This document shows, piece after piece, positions 1-7,865 of a stretch of 37,480 nucleotides of DNA (position 1 is the first letter of the stretch; the number at the start of each line of letters is the position of its first letter). The notes beneath the pieces are model-generated. The model made no database searches. It worked only from the letters and a program-made list of their open reading frames with translations, and was not told the DNA's origin. The stretch lies in the NCBI GenBank assembly GCA_903913965.1, contig CAIWNB010000079.1:1-37480 (forward strand), written 5' to 3'. The position numbers and the translations under genes are program-made. The DNA comes from an uncultured beta proteobacterium (GTDB lineage: Bacteria; Pseudomonadota; Gammaproteobacteria; Burkholderiales; SG8-41).

Positions 1-141
1 CCTCGCGCGGGCAAGCGCATCGCGTCGGCCGCTGGCTGTTGTATTCCGAACGGCTTGAAACCGAGACGATCACGTTCAGTGTCGGCCTTGATGGCGTGCT
101 CTCGCCGCCGGGTTCAATTATTCAGGTTCAGGATCAGTTCC
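1..141. repeat. Terminal direct repeat, left copy (circular-contig overlap)
   Basis: Bases 1-141 are identical to 37340-37480. The repeat lies inside one coding sequence (J) and the reading frame is continuous across the join. This is what a k-mer overlap at the ends of a circular assembly looks like. It is not a biological terminal repeat that I can support. Unique length is 37,339 bp. Confidence 0.95.
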
Positions 142-1658
142 GCGCCGGCGTGCGTTACGGTGGGCGCATTGTGTCGGCGACCGTTTCAACGGTAACGCTC
201 GACCAGGCGGTGACGCTCGCCGCCGGTCGCAGCTATGCGCTCTCGGCGGTGCTGCCCGACGGCAGCGTGCAGGAGCGCCCGGTCATTAATTCAAAAAGCA
301 CCACGGCCACCTTGGGCTTGGCCAACGCCTTTGACCAGGCGCCGCAAGTGGCGGCGCTGTGGGTGCTGCGCAGTGACGTGCTCGAAGCCACAACCTGGCG
401 CGTGCTGGCATTGACTGAGACCGAAAAAGCGCGCTACACCATCACCGCGCTGGCGCACAACCCTGACAAATTCGACGCCGTTGAAAATAATTTAATTCTC
501 GAACCGACGGCGATCACCACCTTGACCAGCCGACCGGCGGCACCGATCAACCTGGCGGTGACGGAATCGCTCTATGAAGCGGGGCCGGGGCTCGTCGGCA
601 ATCGCGTGTTGTTGAGTTGGTCCGGCGACACCGGGCGCTATTCGGTGGCCTATCGCGCCACCGCTGGCAATTGGGTCACGCTGGCCGACACCGTCAGTCA
701 GACGATCGATATCGATGGTTTGGCGCCGGGTCGCTATACCTTCACCGTGCAGCAGATCAACGCACTCGGCTTGCGGTCAAGCGCCGGCACCCTCGACACG
801 GCCATTTATGGCAAGCTGGCCGCGCCGGCAGATGTCAGCGGTTTCACGGTCATCAAAAGCTCGGGGCTGGCCTTGGCACAGTGGACGCTGCCGGCGGACC
901 TCGATGTGCAGATCGGCGGCTTTGTGGTGGTGCGGCACTCGGCCAAAACGACCGGCGCCACCTGGCAAGATGGCGTGATCCTCGATGCCTTCCCCGGTGG
1001 CATTCCGCAAGGCTTGTGCGCGCTGATCACCGGCACCTATATGGCGAAGGCGCTCGATTCATCGGGTAATTATTCGGCAACGATGGCGTCTTTCGTAGCC
1101 ACCGAAGGCATGCTGACCGGTTTTACGACCGTGGGCACGATCACCGAATCGCCGAGCTTCACCGGCACAAAAACGAATCTCTCGGTATCGGCCAGCACGC
1201 TCTCGCTCGCCAGCGGCACCTTGTTCGATTCGGTGGCCGGTAATTTTGATGACGTGTCGGGGCTGTTTGATTCGGTCGGCGGTCAAGCGCTGACCGGCAG
1301 CTATGCGTTCTCGACTTATCTCGATCTGGCCACCTCGGCCACGCGCCGCTTTGAGGCCGACATCACCGCGTTGATGGTCGATAACTCGCAGACCTGGGAC
1401 GAACAGCCCGGCAACATGGATGACATCAGCGGCTTGTTTGATGGTGCCGTGATCAATGATTGTGATCTCACCTTGTATGCCGCCACGACCGATGACAACC
1501 CGGCCGGCTCACCGACCTGGTCCGGGTGGATGCCTTTTTTCGTGGCTGAATACACGTGCCGCGCGATGAAGTTCAAGCTCGATTTTATTTCAGGCACCAC
1601 CAATCACAACATCAATGTCACGGCGCTGACCGTGCACGCAAAAACCGCAAACTTCTAG
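1..1658 (+). CDS. J: Host-specificity / tail tip protein J, C-terminal part
   Basis: This is the 3' part of the gene that begins at 35998. Joined at the 141-bp overlap it encodes 999 residues, compared with 1132 for lambda gpJ. J forms the central tail tip that contacts the host receptor. The part here follows the conserved tip body. It contains two fibronectin-III-like beta domains (roughly 545-800 and 815-1065), then a beta-rich C-terminal region expected to face the receptor. Near the end a short motif of the form GNxDDxSGLFD occurs twice (about 1240-1275 and 1408-1446), an internal duplication. The gene ends 9 bp before the fibre gene. The first codons are incomplete only because the circle was cut here. 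Confidence 0.9.
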   Translation, partial: SRGQAHRVGRWLLYSERLETETITFSVGLDGVLSPPGSIIQVQDQFRAGVRYGGRIVSATVSTVTLDQAVTLAAGRSYALSAVLPDGSVQERPVINSKSTTATLGLANAFDQAPQVAALWVLRSDVLEATTWRVLALTETEKARYTITALAHNPDKFDAVENNLILEPTAITTLTSRPAAPINLAVTESLYEAGPGLVGNRVLLSWSGDTGRYSVAYRATAGNWVTLADTVSQTIDIDGLAPGRYTFTVQQINALGLRSSAGTLDTAIYGKLAAPADVSGFTVIKSSGLALAQWTLPADLDVQIGGFVVVRHSAKTTGATWQDGVILDAFPGGIPQGLCALITGTYMAKALDSSGNYSATMASFVATEGMLTGFTTVGTITESPSFTGTKTNLSVSASTLSLASGTLFDSVAGNFDDVSGLFDSVGGQALTGSYAFSTYLDLATSATRRFEADITALMVDNSQTWDEQPGNMDDISGLFDGAVINDCDLTLYAATTDDNPAGSPTWSGWMPFFVAEYTCRAMKFKLDFISGTTNHNINVTALTVHAKTANF

Positions 1659-1667
1659 AGGTAAATT

Positions 1668-3176
1668 ATGGCCACGCATGACCTGGTAATTGACAATCAA
1701 ACGATGCCCGCAACACGGTCGGACATCAACAGCGCTTTGCAGGCTTTAGGCGGCCAGATGGCCGGCACCGCCGATCCGTCTGTGATGTATGCGTACGAGA
1801 TACAGGCGCGCACCGATCTCGGCACGCGCCGCCGGCGTAACGCAGCCAACAGCGGCTGGATCAATGACGGCACGCTCGCGGAAACCTTCGTGATCGATCG
1901 CGCATCCAATACCATTTTCGGCACCGCCGATTTCATGCGCATCTTTCGCGCCACCGCGGGCTTCACGCAAACGCTGACGGCTGCGGCCACGCTCGGCGAT
2001 GGCTGGTATGTCGATGTCCGCATCGAGGCCGGCGTGACGCTGGTGCTTGACCCGAACGGCAGCGAAACCATCGACGGCGCCACCACAAAATCGATACTTG
2101 GGCCGTCCAGTGGTCGCGTCGTGTGTAATGGTACGGGCTTCTATACCATCGGCTTTTCGACGGCGGTTTTTTCGGCCAGCTCGATGGTCGGCGCGGTGTG
2201 CTCTTTTGTTGGAATGATCAACGGCACCATCGTCACCAGCCGCGCCGCGAGTGCGGAAACCATCGCCATCAAAACGCTGGCCGGCTCGGACCCCAGCAGC
2301 GGCGATCCGGTGATCTTTGTATTTCGCAACGCCACCGCCGCCACCGGTGATTATGTGTTTTTGACCGCCACCGCCGCGCTCTCAATCACGATCTCGTCGG
2401 GCTCAACGATGGGCGCCTCGAGCGGCGTGCCGTTCAGACTGTGGCTGACGGTGTTCAATGACGCCAGCACGCTGCGGCTCGGCGTGGTGAATTGTTTGAG
2501 CGGCACCAGCATCATGGCGCTGGGCGACAACGATCTGCGCTCATCCACCGCGGAAGGTGGCGCGGGGGCGGCTGATTCGGCGTGGGTGATCTACACCGGC
2601 ACCGCCGTCACCACCAAAGCGATGCGCGTCTTGGGTTATTTGGAATACACGCTCGGCACAGCCGGCACCTGGGCCACCGCACCAAGCAAGGTGCAGCTGT
2701 TCGGGCCGGGGGTGCCGCTGCCGGGCAACATATTGCAGCGTGCAGAAAATATGAGTGGCGCGGTGGCGACAGGCACCACCAACATTCCAACCGATGACAC
2801 GATCCCGCAAAACACCGAGGGGGATCAATACATGAGTCAAGCAATCACGCCGAATGCGGCGATGAATGTATTGGCTGTTGATGCAAAATTACAATTCGGC
2901 TCCAGCAGTTCAGCATCAACGAATGCGGTGGCGTTGTTTCAGGATGCAACCGCCAGCGCTTTGGCAGTTGGGCCTTTTCTTGCCACCGCTGGCTGTGAAA
3001 ACGGCACCGGATTGATTTCATACCGCGTAGTTGCCGGGTCGGTTTCTGCAACCACTTTCAAAGTGCGTGCCGGCGGCAACATTAGCGCCACGCTTACATT
3101 CAACGGCGCATCATCCGCGCGCCTATACGGTGGCGTGCCGCATTCAACGATGACCATTCAGGAGATCATGGTATGA
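1668..3176 (+). CDS. Tail fibre / tip-associated structural protein
   Basis: A 502-residue protein directly downstream of J with a good ribosome site (GAGGTAA, 5 nt before ATG). The N-terminal 65 residues have the pattern seen in many phage fibre or baseplate-attached proteins: a short 'number of copies' helix, then SVMYAYEIQARTDLG, then RRNAANSGWI. The rest is Ala/Thr/Ser/Gly-rich and predicted beta, with no enzymatic motif that I recognise. In lambda-like phages the gene after J usually encodes side or accessory fibres, so adsorption is the likely role. The exact family is uncertain. The stop overlaps the next start (ATGA). Confidence 0.65.
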   Translation: MATHDLVIDNQTMPATRSDINSALQALGGQMAGTADPSVMYAYEIQARTDLGTRRRRNAANSGWINDGTLAETFVIDRASNTIFGTADFMRIFRATAGFTQTLTAAATLGDGWYVDVRIEAGVTLVLDPNGSETIDGATTKSILGPSSGRVVCNGTGFYTIGFSTAVFSASSMVGAVCSFVGMINGTIVTSRAASAETIAIKTLAGSDPSSGDPVIFVFRNATAATGDYVFLTATAALSITISSGSTMGASSGVPFRLWLTVFNDASTLRLGVVNCLSGTSIMALGDNDLRSSTAEGGAGAADSAWVIYTGTAVTTKAMRVLGYLEYTLGTAGTWATAPSKVQLFGPGVPLPGNILQRAENMSGAVATGTTNIPTDDTIPQNTEGDQYMSQAITPNAAMNVLAVDAKLQFGSSSSASTNAVALFQDATASALAVGPFLATAGCENGTGLISYRVVAGSVSATTFKVRAGGNISATLTFNGASSARLYGGVPHSTMTIQEIMV

Positions 3177-3394
3177 GTTTCGCAATCTGGCAGTCCGTTC
3201 CTCCCTTCACGCCTGACGCGCCCGAGGCTATTTATCAAGTCGGCGATGTCTTTGTTGTGACGGATGACCCGACGCGCGCGACGCAGGCCGAAGTCGATGC
3301 CGCGCTCACGGTGCAGCCGCCAGCGCCGCGCAGCAAGGAAGACATCCTTGCCGCGATCGCCGCGCTCACCGTCGAAGTTCAGGGCATGCCGTAG
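3173..3394 (+). CDS. Small tail-associated protein (hypothetical)
   Basis: A 73-residue protein translationally coupled to the fibre gene by a 4-base ATGA overlap. The N-terminal part begins with aromatic residues (FAIWQSVPPF) and an acidic strand segment. The C-terminal 25 residues form a helix (KEDILAAIAALTVEV) of the kind seen at the end of small phage proteins next to fibres. The coupling suggests a fibre partner or assembly factor, but I see no direct functional motif. Confidence 0.6.
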   Translation: MSFAIWQSVPPFTPDAPEAIYQVGDVFVVTDDPTRATQAEVDAALTVQPPAPRSKEDILAAIAALTVEVQGMP

Positions 3395-3420
3395 TTGATT
3401 AAACCGCTGGGGGGCGTGTG

Positions 3421-3822
3421 ATGCAAAATTTTGATTTCACGGATCTGGTGGCATTTAAAGCCGCCTCGTTGTTGACCAGCGCGGCATCGGTGGCGGGGGC
3501 CAGCCGCGCGGATTGGTCGAGCGAATATTTCGGCGTTCCGCTGCCGGTGCTGTTGATGGCGGTGGCGGGCGCTGCCCTGGCGTTAAGTTTGTTGCCGCCG
3601 ATGAAAACCGCGCAGATGGCGGTCTCGGTGGCGCTGGGCACCGCCATCGGCGTGTTCTTGCCGCAGTTGCTCGCAGCGTTTTACCCCTCGATCAAACCAG
3701 CGCTGACGGCGGCGGCGTTCTTCTGTGGGCTTGGCGGCAAGATCGTCGCCACCATGATCTTCGACGAAGGGCGCGCGCTGGCGATTACCTGGCTGAAAAA
3801 CAAAATCGGGGGCGCTCAATGA
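3421..3822 (+). CDS. Putative holin (three membrane segments)
   Basis: A 133-residue membrane protein just upstream of the endolysin. Three hydrophobic segments are visible, roughly residues 36-56, 62-88 and 92-114. The short tail ends in KNKIGG, so it is charged. This is the layout of a class I holin, which opens the inner membrane to release endolysin. ATG at 3421 is preferred over GTG at 3418 because a G-rich Shine-Dalgarno (GGGGGG) lies about 5 bases upstream of the ATG. The stop overlaps the next gene (ATGA), which also encodes a membrane protein. Holins are highly diverse, so the assignment rests on topology and position. Confidence 0.6.
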   Translation: MQNFDFTDLVAFKAASLLTSAASVAGASRADWSSEYFGVPLPVLLMAVAGAALALSLLPPMKTAQMAVSVALGTAIGVFLPQLLAAFYPSIKPALTAAAFFCGLGGKIVATMIFDEGRALAITWLKNKIGGAQ

Positions 3823-4091
3823 TCGCGTTGATCACGATTAATGCCGCCATCGGTTTATATTTGATGTGTCGCGCGTTGATGAACATTAACCAGATCACCC
3901 GAAAAACCTGTTTGTCAGTGCGCAGCGCCAACATCGCGCTCTTGTGTGGTGGCCTGCTCTCCGCGGTGACGCCGCTCTACGGCATGGAACTGGCCGAGCT
4001 TGGCCAGGTGCTGATTTATGGCTATGTCGCGGCGATGATGACCTGGGGCAAGCGCGAAGTCGATCACGCCGCACCACGCCCGCCGCAGTAA
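3819..4091 (+). CDS. Small membrane protein of lysis cassette (antiholin/holin partner candidate)
   Basis: A 90-residue protein overlapping the preceding holin candidate by ATGA. Hydrophobic segments lie near residues 2-21, 36-55 and 58-76. The C-terminus is hydrophilic (WGKREVDHAAPRPPQ). Two consecutive coupled membrane genes before an endolysin often encode a holin and its partner or antiholin, but which one makes the lethal hole cannot be told from sequence. The next tiny gene begins at the base after this stop. Confidence 0.55.
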   Translation: MIALITINAAIGLYLMCRALMNINQITRKTCLSVRSANIALLCGGLLSAVTPLYGMELAELGQVLIYGYVAAMMTWGKREVDHAAPRPPQ

Positions 4092-4202
4092 ATGAATCCC
4101 GAGTCGAATGACCCCGGCGTGCGCCATCCTTGGACGCGCGATCGGGCGGCTTTGTACGCCATGCAGGCGGAGATGGACGCCCTTGCGAAAGGTTATACAT
4201 GA
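4092..4202 (+). CDS. Tiny protein between membrane genes and endolysin
   Basis: A 36-residue reading frame starts directly after the previous stop codon and overlaps the endolysin start by four bases (ATGA, 4199-4202). The product is hydrophilic, begins MNPESNDPG and ends in an amphipathic helix (ALYAMQAEMDALAKG). The tight start and end junctions are the evidence that it is translated. I recognise no family. It could simply provide translational coupling for the endolysin. Confidence 0.45.
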   Translation: MNPESNDPGVRHPWTRDRAALYAMQAEMDALAKGYT

Positions 4203-4735
4203 TCACCCTTGAGCAACTGCAAGACATTTGCCCGGCAGCGCCCGCGGGCCGGCTTGGCATGCTGATTGATGACTTGAATGAATCGATGGACCGCTTCGAG
4301 ATCGATATCACACCCGCGCGCATGCAGGCGTTTATTGCCCAGCTGGCGCATGAGTCCGGCCAGTTCCGATACATGAAAGAACTCTGGGGCCCGACGCCAG
4401 CGCAGGCTCGATACGAAGGCCGCATCGATCTTGGCAACACCGAACCGGGCGACGGTTTTAAATTTCGCGGGCGCGGGTTAATTCAGATCACAGGTCGCGC
4501 CAATTACAAAACCTGCGGCACCGCGCTGGGCATTGACTTGATCGCACAGCCCGAGCTGCTCGAGGCGCCGCGTTATGCCTGCCGCTCGGCGGCGTGGTTT
4601 TGGTATTCAATGGGTTTGAACGAACTGGCCGACGCCGGCGATTTTAAAAAGATTACGCGGCGCATTAATGGGGGTTTGAACGGATACGCCGAGCGCTGTG
4701 CTTTTCTCGCCGCCGCCGAGCAGGCGATCGCGTGA
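4199..4735 (+). CDS. Endolysin, glycoside hydrolase family 19 (chitinase-like muramidase)
   Basis: A 178-residue enzyme of the phage GH19 type that cleaves peptidoglycan glycan strands. The diagnostic features are the HESGQFRYMKE segment, whose Glu is the expected general acid, followed by the acidic YEGR segment and GDGFKFRGRGLIQITGRANY, the signature of this family. The C-terminal part has RITRRINGG, again typical. It has no signal peptide or SAR-type hydrophobic N-terminus, so it should need the holin for export. The start at 4199 is chosen because it overlaps the preceding stop. An upstream in-frame ATG at 4130 would add 23 residues without homology. Confidence 0.92.
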   Translation: MITLEQLQDICPAAPAGRLGMLIDDLNESMDRFEIDITPARMQAFIAQLAHESGQFRYMKELWGPTPAQARYEGRIDLGNTEPGDGFKFRGRGLIQITGRANYKTCGTALGIDLIAQPELLEAPRYACRSAAWFWYSMGLNELADAGDFKKITRRINGGLNGYAERCAFLAAAEQAIA

Positions 4736-5298
4736 GCACGCTGCAACGCATCGGCATCGAATGCCTGGTGATCGCGCTGCTCGCTGGTTTCGGGGCCGCG
4801 CTCTATCAGCGCACCGTAAAACCGCCAGATAGTGGCGTCTCGGTGCCGGCAACACCCGCGGCGGTGCTTCGTCACCAGCCGACGGCCAAGGTGCCGATCA
4901 AGGTGCCGGTGACGGTTTACCAGGGCGAGACAAAAGCAAAGCTGAAACTGCCCGAAGTGATGCAGAAAGATGAACGCCAGCAGGTCATCGGTGCCAGCGA
5001 AATCAAGGCCGATCTGCACCCGCAGACGGTCTCGACGGTGATCAACACCGAAACGGGCGAGGTGCAGCAATACGTCAAGACCGAGCCCTACCCATGGTTT
5101 GCGATCGAAACGCGCGGCTTAATCTCGGTGGCGCACGGCTACAAGTCCAGGGCTGCACAGACCACGCCTGAGCGCGTCACGCGGCTGGCGGTAGGCTACG
5201 ACGTCATTCGCGTGAAAGCGCTTGCTGTGGGCCTTGTGGGCACGATTGACAGCGATCGCGAAGGGTTCGCAGGGGTGCAAATTAGTTATCGATGGTGA
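4732..5298 (+). CDS. Membrane-anchored periplasmic protein of lysis cassette
   Basis: A 188-residue protein starting with GTG that overlaps the endolysin stop (GTGA). One N-terminal hydrophobic anchor (residues 6-24) is followed by a hydrophilic region rich in KVPIKVPV-like strands. The C-terminal portion is beta-rich, contains TEPYPWFAIETRG and ends in an aromatic residue (SYRW). Similar architectures occur after endolysins in many phages of Proteobacteria. It sits where a spanin Rz/Rz1 pair would be, but it lacks the long coiled coil of Rz and I saw no embedded lipobox. Its function is therefore unknown; outer-membrane disruption is an inference from position only. Confidence 0.6.
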   Translation: MSTLQRIGIECLVIALLAGFGAALYQRTVKPPDSGVSVPATPAAVLRHQPTAKVPIKVPVTVYQGETKAKLKLPEVMQKDERQQVIGASEIKADLHPQTVSTVINTETGEVQQYVKTEPYPWFAIETRGLISVAHGYKSRAAQTTPERVTRLAVGYDVIRVKALAVGLVGTIDSDREGFAGVQISYRW

Positions 5299-5408
5299 TG
5301 CTCAAAAACGTCTCCGAAGCACCTTGAAACCCGCATGGATGCTAGATCGCGACTCCGTTTTCATCGGAGACAAAAGCCCGTAAAGCACTGATCGTTTTAA
5401 TATTCTGC

Positions 5409-5460
<52 letters not shown>

Positions 5461-5474
5461 TAATCAAACACTTA

Positions 5475-5511
5475 CGGAGATTCAATGCCTAATTATTAGG
5501 CATTGTCTCCG
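5475..5511. repeat. Composite palindrome between att core and int
   Basis: An inner dyad, AATGCCTAAT at 5484-5493 and ATTAGGCATT at 5495-5504, is separated by one base. It is bracketed by an outer pair CGGAGA (5475-5480) and TCTCCG (5506-5511). No T-run follows on either strand, so it is not a standard terminator. It may be an integrase or excisionase binding structure or serve mRNA processing of the int transcript. Confidence 0.6.
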
Positions 5512-5526
5512 AAGGTGTCTCCGAAA

Positions 5527-6597
5527 TCACCCAGATTTTGGCAATTTCAGCCGCACGTTTGAGCGGCGAATTTCATTCTTGCGGATATATTTTTCAGTGG
5601 TGCCGATGGTTGTATGGCCCAGCCCGGCCTGTAATTCTTCCAGGCTGTAGCCTTGTTTCCTGCCCGCAGTCGCCGCGAAGCTGCGCAGGGATTTCGGGTT
5701 GATGCCCTCGATGCCGACGCGCTGGCCGGCGCGGATGAAGGCGCTATAGATGCCTGACCTGGTAAATGCGGTGCCGCCGCCGGTGTGAATTACGAAGCGA
5801 CAAACCACTTTCATGCGCTTGCTGGCAGCAGCGGCGCGTTCGAGCACGGCGCGGATCTCGGGGGTGATTTCAACATCGAGCTCGATGGCCGAAGATCCAC
5901 GGGTTTTTGTCGGAAAAAAGCGGATGTGATCGTCGCTGATCTGTGCGCGTTCGAGCAGCCGAATTTCGGTGGCGCGCTGGTAAAGCAAAAAACTCAGATC
6001 GAGATAGCATTGCAGCATCACACCGGCGTTGAGTTCATGGCCGCCGCTGTCGTGCGTGAGCAATGCGGAGCGAATTTTGTGGAACACCTCAGGCGTCCAG
6101 ATCATCTTTTTACGCGTGGGCTTGGCCAGCCAAACCTCGGCACATGGGTTGTCTTTGCGCAGGCGTCGGCTGATCGCCCAACGAAAAAAGGTCGAGAGCA
6201 GCGCCTTGTAATGCCGAGCGGCCGAGCGAGCGTGTTTGAACTGATCGCAAAAGTCGATGACGTCAGCAGGTTCGGGCTCGTTGACGTTGAAATCTGAAAA
6301 GCCAATGGCAATAATGTCGAGCATACGCTCGGCCTCGCGGCGTGTGGTCAACGCACGCTCGGGCAAATAATGCTTTTTGAATTCTGTGATCGTGTCGGCA
6401 AAGTTGCCAGCAGGCGGCGGGGCTTTGACAATGCCCAGCGCGGTATAAAGCGCCGCTTCGCCGTCAGTGATTTTGCACAGCCGGTGCCAGCGATATAGCC
6501 ATTTGCCATCTAGTTTAAGCGGCTCGACTAAGTAGAGCGCGCCGTGTTTCGGCCTGACGCCGCGCGGCAGCGAAAACGAAATTTCAGAGCGCTTCAT
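5527..6597 (-). CDS. int: Tyrosine integrase
   Basis: A 356-residue site-specific recombinase that would integrate the phage at tRNA-Pro(GGG). An N-terminal arm-binding/SAM-like region (about 75-170) precedes the catalytic domain. Candidate active-site residues in order are Arg213 (RATEIR), Lys231 (TKTRG), Lys302 and Arg305 (KSLRSF, where the more usual first residue is His), His328 (GLGH) and the nucleophile Tyr337 (TEKYI). The start at 6597 fits the overlap with the preceding gene; a longer frame up to 6738 has no integrase-like sequence and covers that gene. It is the last gene of the leftward operon and its stop lies beside attP. Confidence 0.93.
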   Translation of the reverse strand: MKRSEISFSLPRGVRPKHGALYLVEPLKLDGKWLYRWHRLCKITDGEAALYTALGIVKAPPPAGNFADTITEFKKHYLPERALTTRREAERMLDIIAIGFSDFNVNEPEPADVIDFCDQFKHARSAARHYKALLSTFFRWAISRRLRKDNPCAEVWLAKPTRKKMIWTPEVFHKIRSALLTHDSGGHELNAGVMLQCYLDLSFLLYQRATEIRLLERAQISDDHIRFFPTKTRGSSAIELDVEITPEIRAVLERAAAASKRMKVVCRFVIHTGGGTAFTRSGIYSAFIRAGQRVGIEGINPKSLRSFAATAGRKQGYSLEELQAGLGHTTIGTTEKYIRKNEIRRSNVRLKLPKSG

Positions 6598-6841
6598 GGG
6601 CGGTGGCGTGCACCTGTTTGACGCGGGGCCTCGGAGTATCGATCTCGGGGATGGCTTTTGCAAACCGCCCGGCACAGACGGCCTCGAAGTGGGCACGCTC
6701 AAGGATGACCCGCCCGCGCTTGATGCGGGCCCGCACAAAGCCCTGAGCGTGCAGGTCGCGCACCTGAGCGGAGATCTGCATCATGCCGCCAGTCAGCGCG
6801 CTGATCTCGTCGCCGCTCAAGATGATGGGCGTGTCGTTCAT
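6584..6841 (-). CDS. DUF4224-like small DNA-binding protein, excisionase candidate
   Basis: An 85-residue protein whose first 55 residues read ILSGDEISALTGG...QVRDLHAQGFVRARIKRGRVIL. That is the pattern of the DUF4224/winged-helix proteins often found beside phage integrases. It overlaps the int start by 14 bases, so the two are likely translated from the same message. The position directly before int, the size and the basic HTH-like core make an excisionase or recombination directionality factor likely. A plain regulator remains possible. Confidence 0.65.
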   Translation of the reverse strand: MNDTPIILSGDEISALTGGMMQISAQVRDLHAQGFVRARIKRGRVILERAHFEAVCAGRFAKAIPEIDTPRPRVKQVHATAHEAL

Positions 6842-7083
6842 TTATTTTTTTCGACTTCGTGCATCAGCCGCACCAGTTGAAAAGCGGCGGCGGCGATAGC
6901 TTCAGCGGCGCGGGTGCGCACGCCGATGCCGCGTTTGTCCGTGGCGTAAAGGCGAGCGCCCATGCGGTCATTGGCGATGCAGAGCTTGCGGTGGATCCGC
7001 CAAAAAGTTTCAATCTGTGTGGCGTTCATATAGCGTGAACTATTGACCGCTGGTTGGCCATAAATCGACTCAGATGTTTTCAT
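6838..7083 (-). CDS. Hypothetical early protein
   Basis: An 81-residue protein in the leftward operon, linked by a 4-base ATGA overlap to the gene after it. It is helical and Ala/Arg-rich with no motif that I recognise. A second in-frame ATG (NATQIETFW...) lies 19 residues in and could be the true start. Genes in this part of temperate phages commonly encode small host-takeover or recombination accessory proteins. Confidence 0.55.
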   Translation of the reverse strand: MKTSESIYGQPAVNSSRYMNATQIETFWRIHRKLCIANDRMGARLYATDKRGIGVRTRAAEAIAAAAFQLVRLMHEVEKNK

Positions 7084-7282
7084 GCTCGTGCCTAGACTCA
7101 GTGCAAATGGGCAGGCTATCGATCACCGCTTTGAACTCTGCCACGCCTTGCTCGGCAGTTTCGGCGCGCGCGCGCAGCCGATTTATTTCGGCGAGTTGAA
7201 GGTTAATGATTACCTCCATATCGTCGCCAGTGAGGACGATGGGCTGATCGCCGCAGTTCGGGCAGCGCGGGCCGGTGATCAT
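7070..7282 (-). CDS. Small protein with zinc-ribbon knuckle
   Basis: A 70-residue protein beginning MITGPRCPNCGDQPIVL: one CxxC zinc knuckle, then a helical heptad-like segment (INLQLAEINRLRARAETAEQ) that could form a coiled coil. Only one further Cys is present near the C-terminus, so a full four-Cys ribbon is not seen in one chain; dimeric zinc binding is possible. It overlaps the next gene by 14 bases. Function unknown. Confidence 0.55.
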   Translation of the reverse strand: MITGPRCPNCGDQPIVLTGDDMEVIINLQLAEINRLRARAETAEQGVAEFKAVIDSLPICTESRHEHENI

Positions 7283-7434
7283 TTCGATGCCTTTCTCAAT
7301 GCGGCCTCGCGTTCGCGGCGCGCACGCTGGCCGATGCTGCGCCGCGCAGCCTCCGCCATTTTTTTGATTTCGCGCTGGATCTCGGCGGCGCGGGTTTCGA
7401 TGAAGTAATCAAGAGGGGAGAGGGGATTATTCAT
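7279..7434 (-). CDS. Small basic helical protein
   Basis: 51 residues, starting MNNPLSPLDYFIETRAAE and followed by a highly basic helix rich in Arg, Lys and Ala. The start at 7434 is chosen because a strong Shine-Dalgarno (GGAGG) lies 7 bases upstream on this strand and because the start overlaps the preceding stop (ATGA). A longer frame reaching 7512 would overlap the neighbour extensively. No family recognised. Confidence 0.55.
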   Translation of the reverse strand: MNNPLSPLDYFIETRAAEIQREIKKMAEAARRSIGQRARREREAALRKASK

Positions 7435-7661
7435 TTCCAACCCTCCTTCATTGCCCGAATCGCGACGGCACACTTCTGAGCAATACCTTCGCAGGACGAT
7501 TCCGAATCGCACACCTGCGCTGCATCTTCCAGCGCATCCTTCCTAGCCTCAACAAGTTTGCGCTCAAGGCATTCTGCTACCTCAATATCAACAACATAGT
7601 GAGGTTCTGCAACACTGCCCATATTGTGTTTGGCGGCATTTGTCCTCGGCGTATCGCTCAT
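7431..7661 (-). CDS. Phage early protein with MSDTPRTNAA N-terminus
   Basis: 76 residues. The N-terminal MSDTPRTNAA followed later by CLERKLVEARKDALEDAAQVCDS is a pattern found in many small accessory proteins of temperate phages. These lie in the leftward early operon and are generally of unknown function. It has ATGA overlaps at both ends. Two Cys pairs are present in the second half but not in a recognisable metal site. Confidence 0.6.
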   Translation of the reverse strand: MSDTPRTNAAKHNMGSVAEPHYVVDIEVAECLERKLVEARKDALEDAAQVCDSESSCEGIAQKCAVAIRAMKEGWK

Positions 7662-7852
7662 TTCAATACCTCTACTGCGCTGACTTCTGGCGCATACGCG
7701 TCGATCTGAAACAGCACTGCGTCAGGTATGGTTACGTCAAAAGCGATACGCGTGTTTCCTTCATTTTTTAAGCTTGGGTTTGAGTGAGCCCACAAACCCC
7801 ACTTTGCAGGGTCAGCACCCGGATACAAGTCGATATACATTCTGATTTTCAT
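7658..7852 (-). CDS. Hypothetical early protein
   Basis: 64 residues with a beta-strand pattern (MKIRMYIDLYPGADPAKWGLWAHS...). Similar short proteins occur in the early operons of lambda-like phages, but I know no function for them. The start is the upstream end of an overlapping chain; the gene before it ends 13 bases away. The local sequence is slightly AT-richer than the late genes. Confidence 0.5.
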   Translation of the reverse strand: MKIRMYIDLYPGADPAKWGLWAHSNPSLKNEGNTRIAFDVTIPDAVLFQIDAYAPEVSAVEVLK

Positions 7853-7865
7853 TTATGTTTATCTC

